Source: Betaproteobacteria bacterium
GTDB lineage: Bacteria > Pseudomonadota > Gammaproteobacteria > Burkholderiales > SG8-39
Reading direction: 5' to 3'
Assembly (NCBI GenBank): GCA_005884455.1
Contig: VBCH01000215.1
Span: 1-52,221 of the forward strand
DNA: 52,221 nucleotides
The notes under the pieces were generated by a model. It ran no database searches and was not told the DNA's origin. It was given only the letters and a program-made list of their open reading frames with translations. This document shows positions 41,062 to 48,959 of the stretch, piece by piece (the stretch's first letter is position 1; the number at the start of each line of letters is the position of its first letter). The position numbers and the translations under genes were made by a program.

Positions 41062-42063
41062 TCACGCTACTCCGATGACCACTTTTCCCGTCGCTCGACC
41101 GGATTCTGAATACGCGAGCGCTTCACGCACCTGCTCGAGCGGAAACACCCTATCGACGAGCGGTTTGATAGCGCCGCCTTCGACTAGCCGCGCGATCTCT
41201 CTCAGCTGCTCACCGTCGGCACGCATAAAGAGGTACTCGAAGCGGGCGTTATGGTCTCGCGCTGCGGCCGTCGCCTTTCGGGACATCACGCTGATCGCCA
41301 GGACGATGATCGGGTTGAGTCCCCAACTCCGCGCAAAGGCCTTTGACGGAGTGGTGCCTATGCTCACCACCACGCCGCCAGGCTTCACGCAGTCAAAACA
41401 CCTCACCAGCGTGTCGCCGCCAGCGCTATCCAGGACCACGTCACAATCTTTGGCCACGCCTTCAAAACGCGCGCTCCGGTAATCAATGGGGACGTCGGCC
41501 CCCAGACGCCTCACCAGTTCCATGTTGCGTTGCCCGACCGTGGTGAAAATCATTGCACCCAAGTGACGGGCGAGCTGGATCGCCACGCTTCCCACGCCGC
41601 CGCTGCCCGCGTGAATCAACACGCGTTGATTGGCGCCCAGCTTTCCAATCTCTACTAAGGCCTGCCAAGCTGTCAGCGCAACCAGTGGCAGTGAGGCAGC
41701 TTCTTCAAACGTTACGTTGGTGGGTTTGAGGGCGGCGGCGCCTTCGCGGACCACGGCAAATTCCGCGAACGTTCCAATACGGTCCTTGTCCAGCCGCGCA
41801 TAGACCGCGTCGCCCTTCTTGAAGCGCGTCACGTGTGCGCCCACGTCGGAAACTACGCCGGAGAGGTCATTGCCCAGCACCAGCGGGAACCGGTATTTCA
41901 ACAGCGTCTTCAACTTTCCATCGCGTGTCTTGACGTCTAGCGGATTCACACTAGCGGCGTGTATTCGAACCAGCACATCTTTCGGGCCCATCATGGGGAC
42001 GGCAATGTCTGCCACTTTAACCAGGTCATTGCCTCCGTAACGGTCGATAAACGCGGCTTTCAT
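41062..42063 (-). CDS. NADP-dependent medium-chain oxidoreductase, quinone-reductase type
   Basis: A 333-residue MDR-superfamily enzyme without the structural-zinc cysteines. Landmarks are VRIHAASVNPLDVKTRDGK, LGNDLSGVVSDVGAHVTRFK, the hinge AASLPLVALTAWQALVEIG, the NADP motif VLIHAGSGGVGSVAIQLARH, and DVVLDSAGGDTL. It is probably an NADPH:quinone or enone reductase. The ATG at 42063 overlaps the VOC stop (ATGA), so both are cotranslated. The 3' end lies about 100 bases before an attC site. This pair may be the previous cassette, but no core site is seen ahead of the VOC gene. Confidence 0.9.
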   Translation of the reverse strand: MKAAFIDRYGGNDLVKVADIAVPMMGPKDVLVRIHAASVNPLDVKTRDGKLKTLLKYRFPLVLGNDLSGVVSDVGAHVTRFKKGDAVYARLDKDRIGTFAEFAVVREGAAALKPTNVTFEEAASLPLVALTAWQALVEIGKLGANQRVLIHAGSGGVGSVAIQLARHLGAMIFTTVGQRNMELVRRLGADVPIDYRSARFEGVAKDCDVVLDSAGGDTLVRCFDCVKPGGVVVSIGTTPSKAFARSWGLNPIIVLAISVMSRKATAAARDHNARFEYLFMRADGEQLREIARLVEGGAIKPLVDRVFPLEQVREALAYSESGRATGKVVIGVA

Positions 42064-42491
42064 AGGTACTGCATAAGTTGGTGCAGTTCAATCACGTTGC
42101 GATCCGGGTCGCGCACGAAGATTCCCTGCGCTCCGGGCCCGAAGCGGACGGGGCCGCCGCTCAGCGGGATACCGGCCGCTTCGAGCCGCTCCTTCGCGGC
42201 CATGATGTCGGAGCACAAGAGGGCAAAGTGCGTGATGCCGGGATGTTTGTCGGGTACGTCCATGAGGATGTTCGGTTCGTTCGCGCTTGGCGCGTTGAGC
42301 ACCAGATTGAGTTCCACCCCGGACGGGTGATCGAGGATAGCGACGGGCTCCGGACCGATCGGACCGGCAGTCTTGGTGAAGCCGAGCAGTGCGTAGAATC
42401 GCACCGAGCGCTCAAGGTCGTGCACGCGAATGCCGATGTGGGCGAGGCCCGAGATGGGGACTGGAGCCGTCTTCGTCTTTCGTTCTGCCAT
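42060..42491 (-). CDS. VOC (glyoxalase/dioxygenase superfamily) protein
   Basis: A 143-residue vicinal-oxygen-chelate protein. The first beta-alpha-beta unit reads LAHIGIRVHDLERSVRFYAL, the second begins ITHFALLCSDIMAAKERLEA, and it ends with GIFVRDPDRNVIELHQ, which has the metal-binding Glu. The His in LAHIGI and the Glu in GVELNLV complete a typical glyoxalase-type metal site. It could be a glyoxalase I-like lyase or an isomerase; specificity is unknown. It begins eight bases after the osmolyte transporter stop and is coupled to the oxidoreductase gene, which suggests joint handling of a reactive carbonyl compound. Confidence 0.87.
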   Translation of the reverse strand: MAERKTKTAPVPISGLAHIGIRVHDLERSVRFYALLGFTKTAGPIGPEPVAILDHPSGVELNLVLNAPSANEPNILMDVPDKHPGITHFALLCSDIMAAKERLEAAGIPLSGGPVRFGPGAQGIFVRDPDRNVIELHQLMQYL

Positions 42492-42499
42492 TGCTTATC

Positions 42500-44008
42500 T
42501 TAGCCCGATCGGGAGGAGCTACTGCGTACGCCCTGCGCGCGCGCCATCCAGCCGAATTGCCGTTCGCCGAGCTCGAATGCGCCCTGGATCAGCAGGGCGA
42601 GCGCCGCCGCCGGTATGGCGCCCGCGAGCAGCGTGACGTTGTCGTTCAACGCGAGCCCCGAGGCGATGCGCTCGCCGTAGCCGCCTGCGCCGATGAACGC
42701 GGCGATGGTGGCGGTGCCGACGTTGATCACCGCCGAGGTCTTGATGCCGGCTAGGATCGAAGGCAGCGCGAGCGGCACTTCGACCAGCCAAAGGCGGTCG
42801 CGCGGTTCCAGGCCCAGCGCCATCGCCGCCTGGCGCATGCCGCGGACGATTCCGGTCAGCCCGGTGCAGGTGTTGCGCACGATCGGCAGCAGCGCGTAGA
42901 GGAGAAGCGCTATGAGCGCGGGCCACGTGCCGATCGTGCCCGTCAGCGCGATGAGGAACGCGAAGAGCGCGAGCGACGGAATCGTCTGGATCACGCCCAC
43001 CGTTCCGAGGATTGTTTGCTCTGTTTTCGGCAGCTTCGCCGCCGCGACGCCGAGCGGCACCCCGAGCACGATGCTCGCAGCGAGCGACACGAACACGAGC
43101 AACAGGTGCTCGCCCGTGAGCCGCAGGAAATCCGGGCCGAACAGCGTCGCGAAAAAACTCCGTCGCGCGGCGCTTTGCGGCTTCGCGTCAGAGTCAAGGA
43201 GCGCTGCGGCTTCGGCGAAGCTCTTCCCTTCCAGCTCCGCCGCCGCGTTCATGCGGATCATGCGCCGCGCGTCGATCCGGCCTTCGAGCGCCTGGAGCGC
43301 GCGCCAGGCGTCGGGGAAGCGCTTCGGCACCTCGAGCCTGTAAAGGAGCATCGCCTCGTAGCTCGGAAAGTATCTCCTGTCGTCCTCGAGCACACGCAAA
43401 GCGTAGCGCTCGATCTTCGCGTCGGTGGAGTAGATGTCCATGACGTCGATCCTGCCGGCGGCGATCGCCTCGTAGGCGAGGCCGTGATCGAGTCCCGAAG
43501 GCGTGGCGTAGGGCATTTTGTACGCCGCCTTCAACCCCGGCCAGCCGTCGGTGCGGCCGATGAATTCCTGCGACAGGCCGAGCTTCAGGCCCGGGTGCTT
43601 CGCGAGGTCCGAAAGCGTGCGGATCGCCAGTGCCTGCGCGCGGTCCTCGCGCATCGCGAGCGCGTAGCTGTTGTTGAAGCCGAGCCGCACCGCGACGCCG
43701 AGGCCCTGAGGCGCGAGGGCTGCGTTGAGATCCTCGATGCCCGGATTGCCGTCGACCTTGAGGATCTCCCTCGCGATCGTCCCCGTGTACTCGGGGTAGA
43801 GGTCGATCGAGCCTGCCTTGAGCGCCGCGAACACGATGCCGGTGTTGCCCAGGCCGGGCCGGTGTTCGACGGGAACTTTGCCTTCGACCGTCCGGCGCAG
43901 CACCTCGCCCAAGATGTAGGACTCGGTAAAACGCTTGGAGCCGATGCGTAGCGTGTCCGCCTGCACCGGCAGCGCGATGAGCAGCGCTAAGAGCGGAAGG
44001 ACCCTCAT
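42500..44008 (-). CDS. fused osmoprotectant ABC binding protein and permease (OpuCC-CB type)
   Basis: A 502-residue fusion. After a signal peptide (LPLLALLIALPVQA) comes a glycine betaine/choline binding domain (residues 18-270): LRIGSKRFTESYILGEVL, AGSIDLYPEYTGTIAREIL and GRIDVMDIYSTDAKI. From about 290 a permease domain follows with several helices and the ABC contact loop GMRQAAMALGLEPRDRLW. In lactococcal OpuABC the permease precedes the binding domain; here the order is reversed, with the receptor first. No matching ATPase is in the window. The ATG overlaps the exporter stop (ATGA). Osmolyte uptake fits the nearby trehalose and NhaD genes functionally, but not by operon. Confidence 0.9.
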   Translation of the reverse strand: MRVLPLLALLIALPVQADTLRIGSKRFTESYILGEVLRRTVEGKVPVEHRPGLGNTGIVFAALKAGSIDLYPEYTGTIAREILKVDGNPGIEDLNAALAPQGLGVAVRLGFNNSYALAMREDRAQALAIRTLSDLAKHPGLKLGLSQEFIGRTDGWPGLKAAYKMPYATPSGLDHGLAYEAIAAGRIDVMDIYSTDAKIERYALRVLEDDRRYFPSYEAMLLYRLEVPKRFPDAWRALQALEGRIDARRMIRMNAAAELEGKSFAEAAALLDSDAKPQSAARRSFFATLFGPDFLRLTGEHLLLVFVSLAASIVLGVPLGVAAAKLPKTEQTILGTVGVIQTIPSLALFAFLIALTGTIGTWPALIALLLYALLPIVRNTCTGLTGIVRGMRQAAMALGLEPRDRLWLVEVPLALPSILAGIKTSAVINVGTATIAAFIGAGGYGERIASGLALNDNVTLLAGAIPAAALALLIQGAFELGERQFGWMARAQGVRSSSSRSG

Positions 44009-45807
44009 TCCACCGCCGCCGGCGAGATTTCGCCGAGAAACTGCAGCGCAGCGAGCCTCGCGTACAGCCCTTCCTCGCGTACCAGCTCCGAGTGCGTGCC
44101 CGCGGCGATCACCCGGCCATGGTCCATGACGACGATGCGGTCGGTGTTCTTCACCGTCGCCAGCCTGTGCGCGACGATAAGCGTGGTGCGGCCCCGCATC
44201 AGGTGCTCGAGCGCCTTCTGCACATAGCTTTCGCTCTCGGCGTCGAGCGAGCTCGTCGCCTCGTCCAGGAGCAGCACCGCGCGGTCGGCGAGCAGCGCGC
44301 GGGCGATCGACAGGCGCTGGCGCTGGCCGCCCGAGAGGCGCACGCCGCGCTCGCCCAGGAATGAATTCATCCCCTCGGGAAGACGCTCGATAAACTCGCT
44401 CGCGTAGGCCGCCTTGCAGGCGGCGATGACCTCGGCATCGCTCGCCTCCGGCCTGCCGTAGCGCACGTTCTCGGCGACGCTCGCGGCGAAGATCACCGGG
44501 TCCTGCGGCACGAGCGCAATGCGCCTGCGCAGCGCCTTCGGGTCGGCTTTTTTCAGCTCGACGCCGTCCAGCGTGATCGCGCCGGCGTCGGGATCGTAGT
44601 AGCGCAACAGCAGCTGGAACACCGTGGACTTGCCCGCGCCGGAAGGCCCCACCAGCGCGACCTTCTCGCCGCGCGAAACGGAAAGCGAGAAATCCGAGAG
44701 CGCCGCGGCGTCCGGGCGCGACGGATAGTGAAACGTGACGCGCTCGAAGCGCACTTCTCCGCGCGGGGGGGTGGGCAGCGCCTGCGGATTTGCCGGCGCG
44801 CGGATAGCCGGCTCGGTCGCGAGCAGCTCCATCAGGCGCTCGGTCGCGCCCGCCGCCCGCTGCAGATCTCCGATCACTTCGGACACCGCGCCCACCGCTC
44901 CGGCGACGAGCACCGCGTAGAACACGAAGGCCGAGAGCTCGCCCGCGCTCAAGCGCCCGGCGAGCACGTCGTGGCCGCCGATCCAGAGGATGACGCCCAC
45001 CGCGCCGAAGGCGAGCAGCATCACCAGAGCGACTAGGAGCGCGCGCTGGCCGATTCGCCTCACCGCGGTGCCGAAGGCCTGTTCGACGCGCTCGGCGAAG
45101 CGCTCACTGTCCCGGTCCTCGTGGGCGTAGGACTGCACCGTGCGGATCTCGTGCAGGGCTTCGTCGATATAGGCGCTCACGTCGGCGATCCGGTCCTGGC
45201 TCGCGCGCGAGAGCTTTCGCACGCGCCGGCCGAACAGCAGGATCGGCGCGATCACCAGCGGCACGCCGAGCACCACCAGCGCTGTGAGCTTGGGACTGGT
45301 GATCACCAGCATCACCAATGCGCCGAGCATGATCAGGGTGTTCCGCAGCGCGAACGAAGCCGAGGACCCGATCACCACTTCCAGGAGCGCCGTGTCGTTG
45401 GTGAGGCGCGAGATCGCTTCGCCGGTGCGCATGGTCTCGAAGAACCCGGGAGACTGTTCCAGCAGGTGCCCGAACACCGCCCGGCGGATGTCGGCCGAAA
45501 CGCGCTCGCCGATCCAGGACACGGAGTAGAAACGCGTATAAGTCGCCAGGGCGAGCACGCAGACGATGGCGAGCAGCGCGAAGAGCGCCGTGTCCAGGGA
45601 AGTGGCGTCGCTGCCCGAGAAGCCGGCGTCGACGACGCGCTTCAAGCCCTGGCCCAGGACGAGCACGCAGCCCGCCGCAACCACCAAGGCGACGCCGGCG
45701 ACAGCCATGCGCCCCCGGTGCGGCCAGAGGAAGCGCAGCACCCGCGCCAGCTGCCGGATGTCGCGGTTGGGCGGGCGCTCGGGGATGTTGTCTATCAGTC
45801 GCGCCAA
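44005..45807 (-). CDS. ABC exporter half-transporter with fused ATPase (MsbA/lipid A family)
   Basis: A 600-residue type I exporter. Six membrane helices occupy about residues 35-330, including the loops SWIGERVSADIRRAVFGHLL and RTGEAISRLTNDTALLEVVI. The ATPase has Walker A VGPSGAGKSTVFQLLLRYYD, Q-loop RIALVPQDPVIF, signature LSGGQRQRLSIARALL, Walker B AVLLLDEATSSLD and the His switch IVAHRLATV. It should act as a homodimer that exports lipids or small hydrophobic compounds. The start is TTG at 45807 with GAGGAG six bases upstream, ten bases after glcF. Its position inside a glycolate oxidase operon is unexplained. Confidence 0.92.
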   Translation of the reverse strand: MARLIDNIPERPPNRDIRQLARVLRFLWPHRGRMAVAGVALVVAAGCVLVLGQGLKRVVDAGFSGSDATSLDTALFALLAIVCVLALATYTRFYSVSWIGERVSADIRRAVFGHLLEQSPGFFETMRTGEAISRLTNDTALLEVVIGSSASFALRNTLIMLGALVMLVITSPKLTALVVLGVPLVIAPILLFGRRVRKLSRASQDRIADVSAYIDEALHEIRTVQSYAHEDRDSERFAERVEQAFGTAVRRIGQRALLVALVMLLAFGAVGVILWIGGHDVLAGRLSAGELSAFVFYAVLVAGAVGAVSEVIGDLQRAAGATERLMELLATEPAIRAPANPQALPTPPRGEVRFERVTFHYPSRPDAAALSDFSLSVSRGEKVALVGPSGAGKSTVFQLLLRYYDPDAGAITLDGVELKKADPKALRRRIALVPQDPVIFAASVAENVRYGRPEASDAEVIAACKAAYASEFIERLPEGMNSFLGERGVRLSGGQRQRLSIARALLADRAVLLLDEATSSLDAESESYVQKALEHLMRGRTTLIVAHRLATVKNTDRIVVMDHGRVIAAGTHSELVREEGLYARLAALQFLGEISPAAVE

Positions 45808-45817
45808 GCGATGCTCC

Positions 45818-47044
45818 TCAACTCAAGCGCTCTTCCAGCGCCGTGATCCAGTGCCTCACCGGCAGCTCGGTGCCGCTCTGGAGGTGTGCGAGACAGCCGA
45901 TGTTGGCGGTGACGATCTCTTGGGGCGCGCCGGAGGCGAGCGCCGAAAGCTTGTTCCGTTTCAGTCGCGCGGACAGCTCGGGCTGCAGGATCGAATACGT
46001 GCCGGCCGAACCGCAGCACAGGTGCGAATCGGGCACCGGCGTCAGCTCGAACCCCGCGCGCGCGAGCAGGCGCTCGGTCAGGCCTTCTATGTTTTGCCCG
46101 TGCTGCAGGGTGCAGGGCGGATGGAAGGCCAGGCGAACGCTCTCCTTCTGGGCGAGAATCGGCTCGATGCGGCCGAACTCCGCTTCGATCACCTCGCTGA
46201 TGTCGCGCGTCAAGGCGCTGATTTTCGCGGCGCGCGCGGCGTAGCGGGGATCGCGCTCGAGCAAGTGAGCGTATTCCTTCACCGTGACGCCGCATCCGCT
46301 CGCAGTCATGACGATCGCTTCCACGCCGTTCTCGACGTGCGGCCACCAGGAGTCGATGAGCGCGCGCATGTCGGCTAGCCCGTCCTCCTGATAGTTCAGG
46401 TGGTAGCGCAGCGCCCCGCAGCAGCCCGCGCCCTTGGCTTCGATGAGCGAAATTCCGACGCGATCGAGCACGCGTGCAGCCGCCGCGTTGATGTCGGGCG
46501 CGAGGGAAGGCTGCACGCAGCCCGCGAGAGCGAGCATCTTGCGCGCGTGCCGCGGCGCCGGCCAGGCGCCCGCCGCAGGCGCCGAGGCCGGCACTTTTTC
46601 GGCGATGCCCGCGGGGAGCACCGGCCGCGCGAACCGGCCGAGCGCGAGGAGCAGCGCGAACAGGGAACGATGCGGCAGGACTGCCGCGAGCGCGCGACGC
46701 TTGACGCGTTCCCACGCGGGCCGCGCCGTTTTTTCCTCGACCAGCTTGCGCCCGATGTCGAGCAGGCGCCCGTACTGCACGCCCGACGGGCAGGTCGTCT
46801 CGCAGGCACGGCAGGTGAGGCAGCGGTCGAGGTGCAGCCGCGTCCTGTCGGTGATCTCCTGCCCCTCGAGCGCCTGCTTCATGAGGTAGATGCGGCCTCG
46901 CGGGCCGTCGTTCTCGTCGCCGAGAAGCAGATAGGTCGGACAGGTCGCGGTGCAGAAGCCGCAGTGCACGCACTTGCGGAGGATGGAGTCGGCTTCGCGC
47001 CCTTCGGGCGTGTCGCGGATGAAATCGGCGATAGCGGTCTGCAT
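45818..47044 (-). CDS. glcF: glycolate oxidase iron-sulfur subunit
   Basis: A 408-residue electron-transfer subunit. Two [4Fe-4S] motifs are at the N-terminus (CVHCGFCTATCPTYLLLGDE and CLTCRACETTCPSGVQYG). Two CCG domains follow, with GAGCCGALRYHLNYQ in the first and SHLCCGSAGTYSILQPE in the second. HPPCTLQHGQNI is also conserved. With GlcD and GlcE it oxidises glycolate to glyoxylate at the membrane and passes electrons to the quinone pool. The ATG at 47044 is 13 bases after the glcE stop. Confidence 0.95.
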   Translation of the reverse strand: MQTAIADFIRDTPEGREADSILRKCVHCGFCTATCPTYLLLGDENDGPRGRIYLMKQALEGQEITDRTRLHLDRCLTCRACETTCPSGVQYGRLLDIGRKLVEEKTARPAWERVKRRALAAVLPHRSLFALLLALGRFARPVLPAGIAEKVPASAPAAGAWPAPRHARKMLALAGCVQPSLAPDINAAAARVLDRVGISLIEAKGAGCCGALRYHLNYQEDGLADMRALIDSWWPHVENGVEAIVMTASGCGVTVKEYAHLLERDPRYAARAAKISALTRDISEVIEAEFGRIEPILAQKESVRLAFHPPCTLQHGQNIEGLTERLLARAGFELTPVPDSHLCCGSAGTYSILQPELSARLKRNKLSALASGAPQEIVTANIGCLAHLQSGTELPVRHWITALEERLS

Positions 47045-47057
47045 CAGCGAATTTCCG

Positions 47058-48134
47058 TCATAGCTCCGGATACATGCGGCCGCGGTTGAAGATTCCCTGC
47101 GGATCGAACTCGCGCTTGAGCTCCCTGTGGATCTTCGTGAGGGCCGGGTCGAGCGGCTGAAAAACGCCGACCGACTTGTCCCCTCCGCGAAACAGCGTGG
47201 CGTGGCCCCCGGCGCGCTTCGCCGCATCGCGGACGGTGCGCGCGTCCGCGCGCGAGCAAAGCCAGCGCAGCGCCCCGCCCCACTCGATGAGCGGCTCCCC
47301 GGGAAGCCTGAGGGGCGGCGTGGCCGACGGAACCGAGACGCGCCATAGCGGCGCGCCGTCGTCCCTGAAAAACGGGTCGGTCTGTTCGCGAATCCCCGCC
47401 CAGAAACGCTCGCCTTGCGCGGCGTCGACGAGCTCGCCGCCGATTTTTTTCTGCGCGGCGGCGACCGCGGAAGCCGCGCCCGAGAGACGCACGCCGAGCT
47501 CTCTCCCGGTCCAGGCGCTCGCGCTGATCGGCAGGGGCCTGCCGCCCCACTTGTTGAGCGTTTCGATCGCCTTGTCCTCGGGTAATTCCAGCCTGAGCGT
47601 CGCCTCGGCCGCGGGGCGAGGCAGCGCCTTGAGGGACACCTCCAGGATGATGCCGAGGGTGCCGAGCGACCCCGCCATCAGGCGCGAGACGTCGTAGCCG
47701 GCGACGTTTTTCATGACCTGCCCGCCGAAGGCGAGCACTTCCCCGCGCCCGTCCATGATCTTCACTCCGAGCACGAAATCGCGCAGCGCGCCCGCCGCCT
47801 GTCGGCGCGGCCCGGAAAGCCCCGCCGCGATCACGCCGCCGAGCGTCGCACCTGAGCCAAACTGAGCGAAATGCGGCGGCTCGAAAGCGAGCATCTGGCG
47901 GTGCTCGCTCATCGCCGTCTCGATGTCGGCGAGCCTCGTGCCGCAGCGTGCGGTGATGACGAGTTCCGAGGGCTCGTAAGCGACGATCCCGTTGTAGCCG
48001 CGGGTATCGTGAACCTCGCCTTCGAGAGCCTGACCGTAGAAGTCCTTGGTGCCGCCGCCGCGCAGGCGCAGCGCGCGTTTCGCGCGACCCGCCGCGCGCA
48101 CCAGCTCGGACAGCTTCTCCAGCACCGAATCCAT
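47058..48134 (-). CDS. glcE: glycolate oxidase FAD-binding subunit GlcE
   Basis: A 358-residue FAD-binding subunit (FAD_binding_4 type). Key segments are LRLRGGGTKDFYGQ, SELVITARCGTRLADIETAM, FGSGATLGGVIAAGLSGPRR with the family GGxxAxxxxGxxR pattern, and MKNVAGYDVSRLMAGSLGTL. It is shorter than GlcD, as usual. The start is either ATG at 48134 or GTG at 48152; GAGG is too near the former and AGGA overlaps the latter, so the exact start is unsure. It is separated from glcD by a gene for an outer-membrane-like protein, an uncommon insertion. Confidence 0.93.
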   Translation of the reverse strand: MDSVLEKLSELVRAAGRAKRALRLRGGGTKDFYGQALEGEVHDTRGYNGIVAYEPSELVITARCGTRLADIETAMSEHRQMLAFEPPHFAQFGSGATLGGVIAAGLSGPRRQAAGALRDFVLGVKIMDGRGEVLAFGGQVMKNVAGYDVSRLMAGSLGTLGIILEVSLKALPRPAAEATLRLELPEDKAIETLNKWGGRPLPISASAWTGRELGVRLSGAASAVAAAQKKIGGELVDAAQGERFWAGIREQTDPFFRDDGAPLWRVSVPSATPPLRLPGEPLIEWGGALRWLCSRADARTVRDAAKRAGGHATLFRGGDKSVGVFQPLDPALTKIHRELKREFDPQGIFNRGRMYPEL

Positions 48135-48159
48135 TGCCTCGGACAGTATCACTCCTGTC

Positions 48160-48957
48160 TCAATTGAAGGAAATCCCGACGATAGCCTTGACGGTCCAGT
48201 TGTCCGTGGCAGGCGTCAGTCCGTGGCCGATCCCGAAATTGAGCGACCAGGACTTGCGCTCGATCTCCATCACCGCGTACAGCGTGCGGTTCTGCTGGTC
48301 GCGCGGCAGCCGGTTCGCGAGCGTGCCGATATCGTCGTAATACTCGGCGCCGAGCGCAAACCCCTGAGCGACGTCGTGCACCGCCTTCCAGGCGAGGGTG
48401 ACGTCGGGACTGCCGCGAAACCCGGGTGAGAGCCCCCACTCGAATATGGGATTCACTCCGATCAGCCAGTCGGTGCCGCGGTAGCCTCCAATGACACGCA
48501 CCTCGTCGTTCCAGGGGGAGTCGGAGAAGGCCTTGGTGAGGCTGGAGAGCTCGTTGTTGATCCCGAAGTACCAGCCGCCCTTGCCTTCCACGCCGTGCAC
48601 CGGCAGCCATTTCGTGCGCAGCTTCACGCCCCCCCAATGATAGTGCCCCTGCGCATCGGTCGTGGTCGGAAGATATAACCCCCAATCGAGATCATTGCCC
48701 AAGCCCCAGGAGAATTCCGGCGTGATCCGGACTCCGTGGTCAGGCGGCACATCGCCGGGGTAATCAGGCGTCCTTCTTCCGCTCGGCGTGCTATTGACGT
48801 GCAGCTCGAGGCCGCTCTCGCCGCGGTAGTCCAGATCGTCGGTGTAAACCTGGATCTCGTCGAGGATCGCGAGCGCATCCGGCGCCCGGCACAAGCCGGC
48901 GCCGAGCAGCAGCGCGGAGACGAGCGAACCGGCGCGCACCCTCTCGCCAAAGCGCAC
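48160..48957 (-). CDS. outer-membrane-like protein of unknown function
   Basis: A 265-residue exported protein. A signal peptide (GSLVSALLLGAGLCRAPDALA) is followed by alternating amphipathic strands typical of a small beta-barrel: DWGLYLPTTT, WYFGINNELSSL, VRVIGGYRGTDWLIGVNPIF, TLYAVMEIERKSWSLNFGIG, and a final VKAIVGISFN. The last residue is Asn rather than Phe. I do not recognise a family with confidence; it may be a transporter or a surface protein for organic acids. The start is GTG at 48957, two bases after the glcD stop; a second GTG at 48939 also precedes the signal peptide. It lies between glcD and glcE, so it is expressed with glycolate oxidase. Confidence 0.75.
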   Translation of the reverse strand: MRFGERVRAGSLVSALLLGAGLCRAPDALAILDEIQVYTDDLDYRGESGLELHVNSTPSGRRTPDYPGDVPPDHGVRITPEFSWGLGNDLDWGLYLPTTTDAQGHYHWGGVKLRTKWLPVHGVEGKGGWYFGINNELSSLTKAFSDSPWNDEVRVIGGYRGTDWLIGVNPIFEWGLSPGFRGSPDVTLAWKAVHDVAQGFALGAEYYDDIGTLANRLPRDQQNRTLYAVMEIERKSWSLNFGIGHGLTPATDNWTVKAIVGISFN

Positions 48958-48959
48958 GT

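Noticed and set aside
42480-42510. Cassette boundary ahead of the VOC gene
   Set aside because: No GTTRRRY core site is present and the VOC gene begins eight bases after the osmolyte transporter stop, so the pair more likely belongs to the upstream operon.
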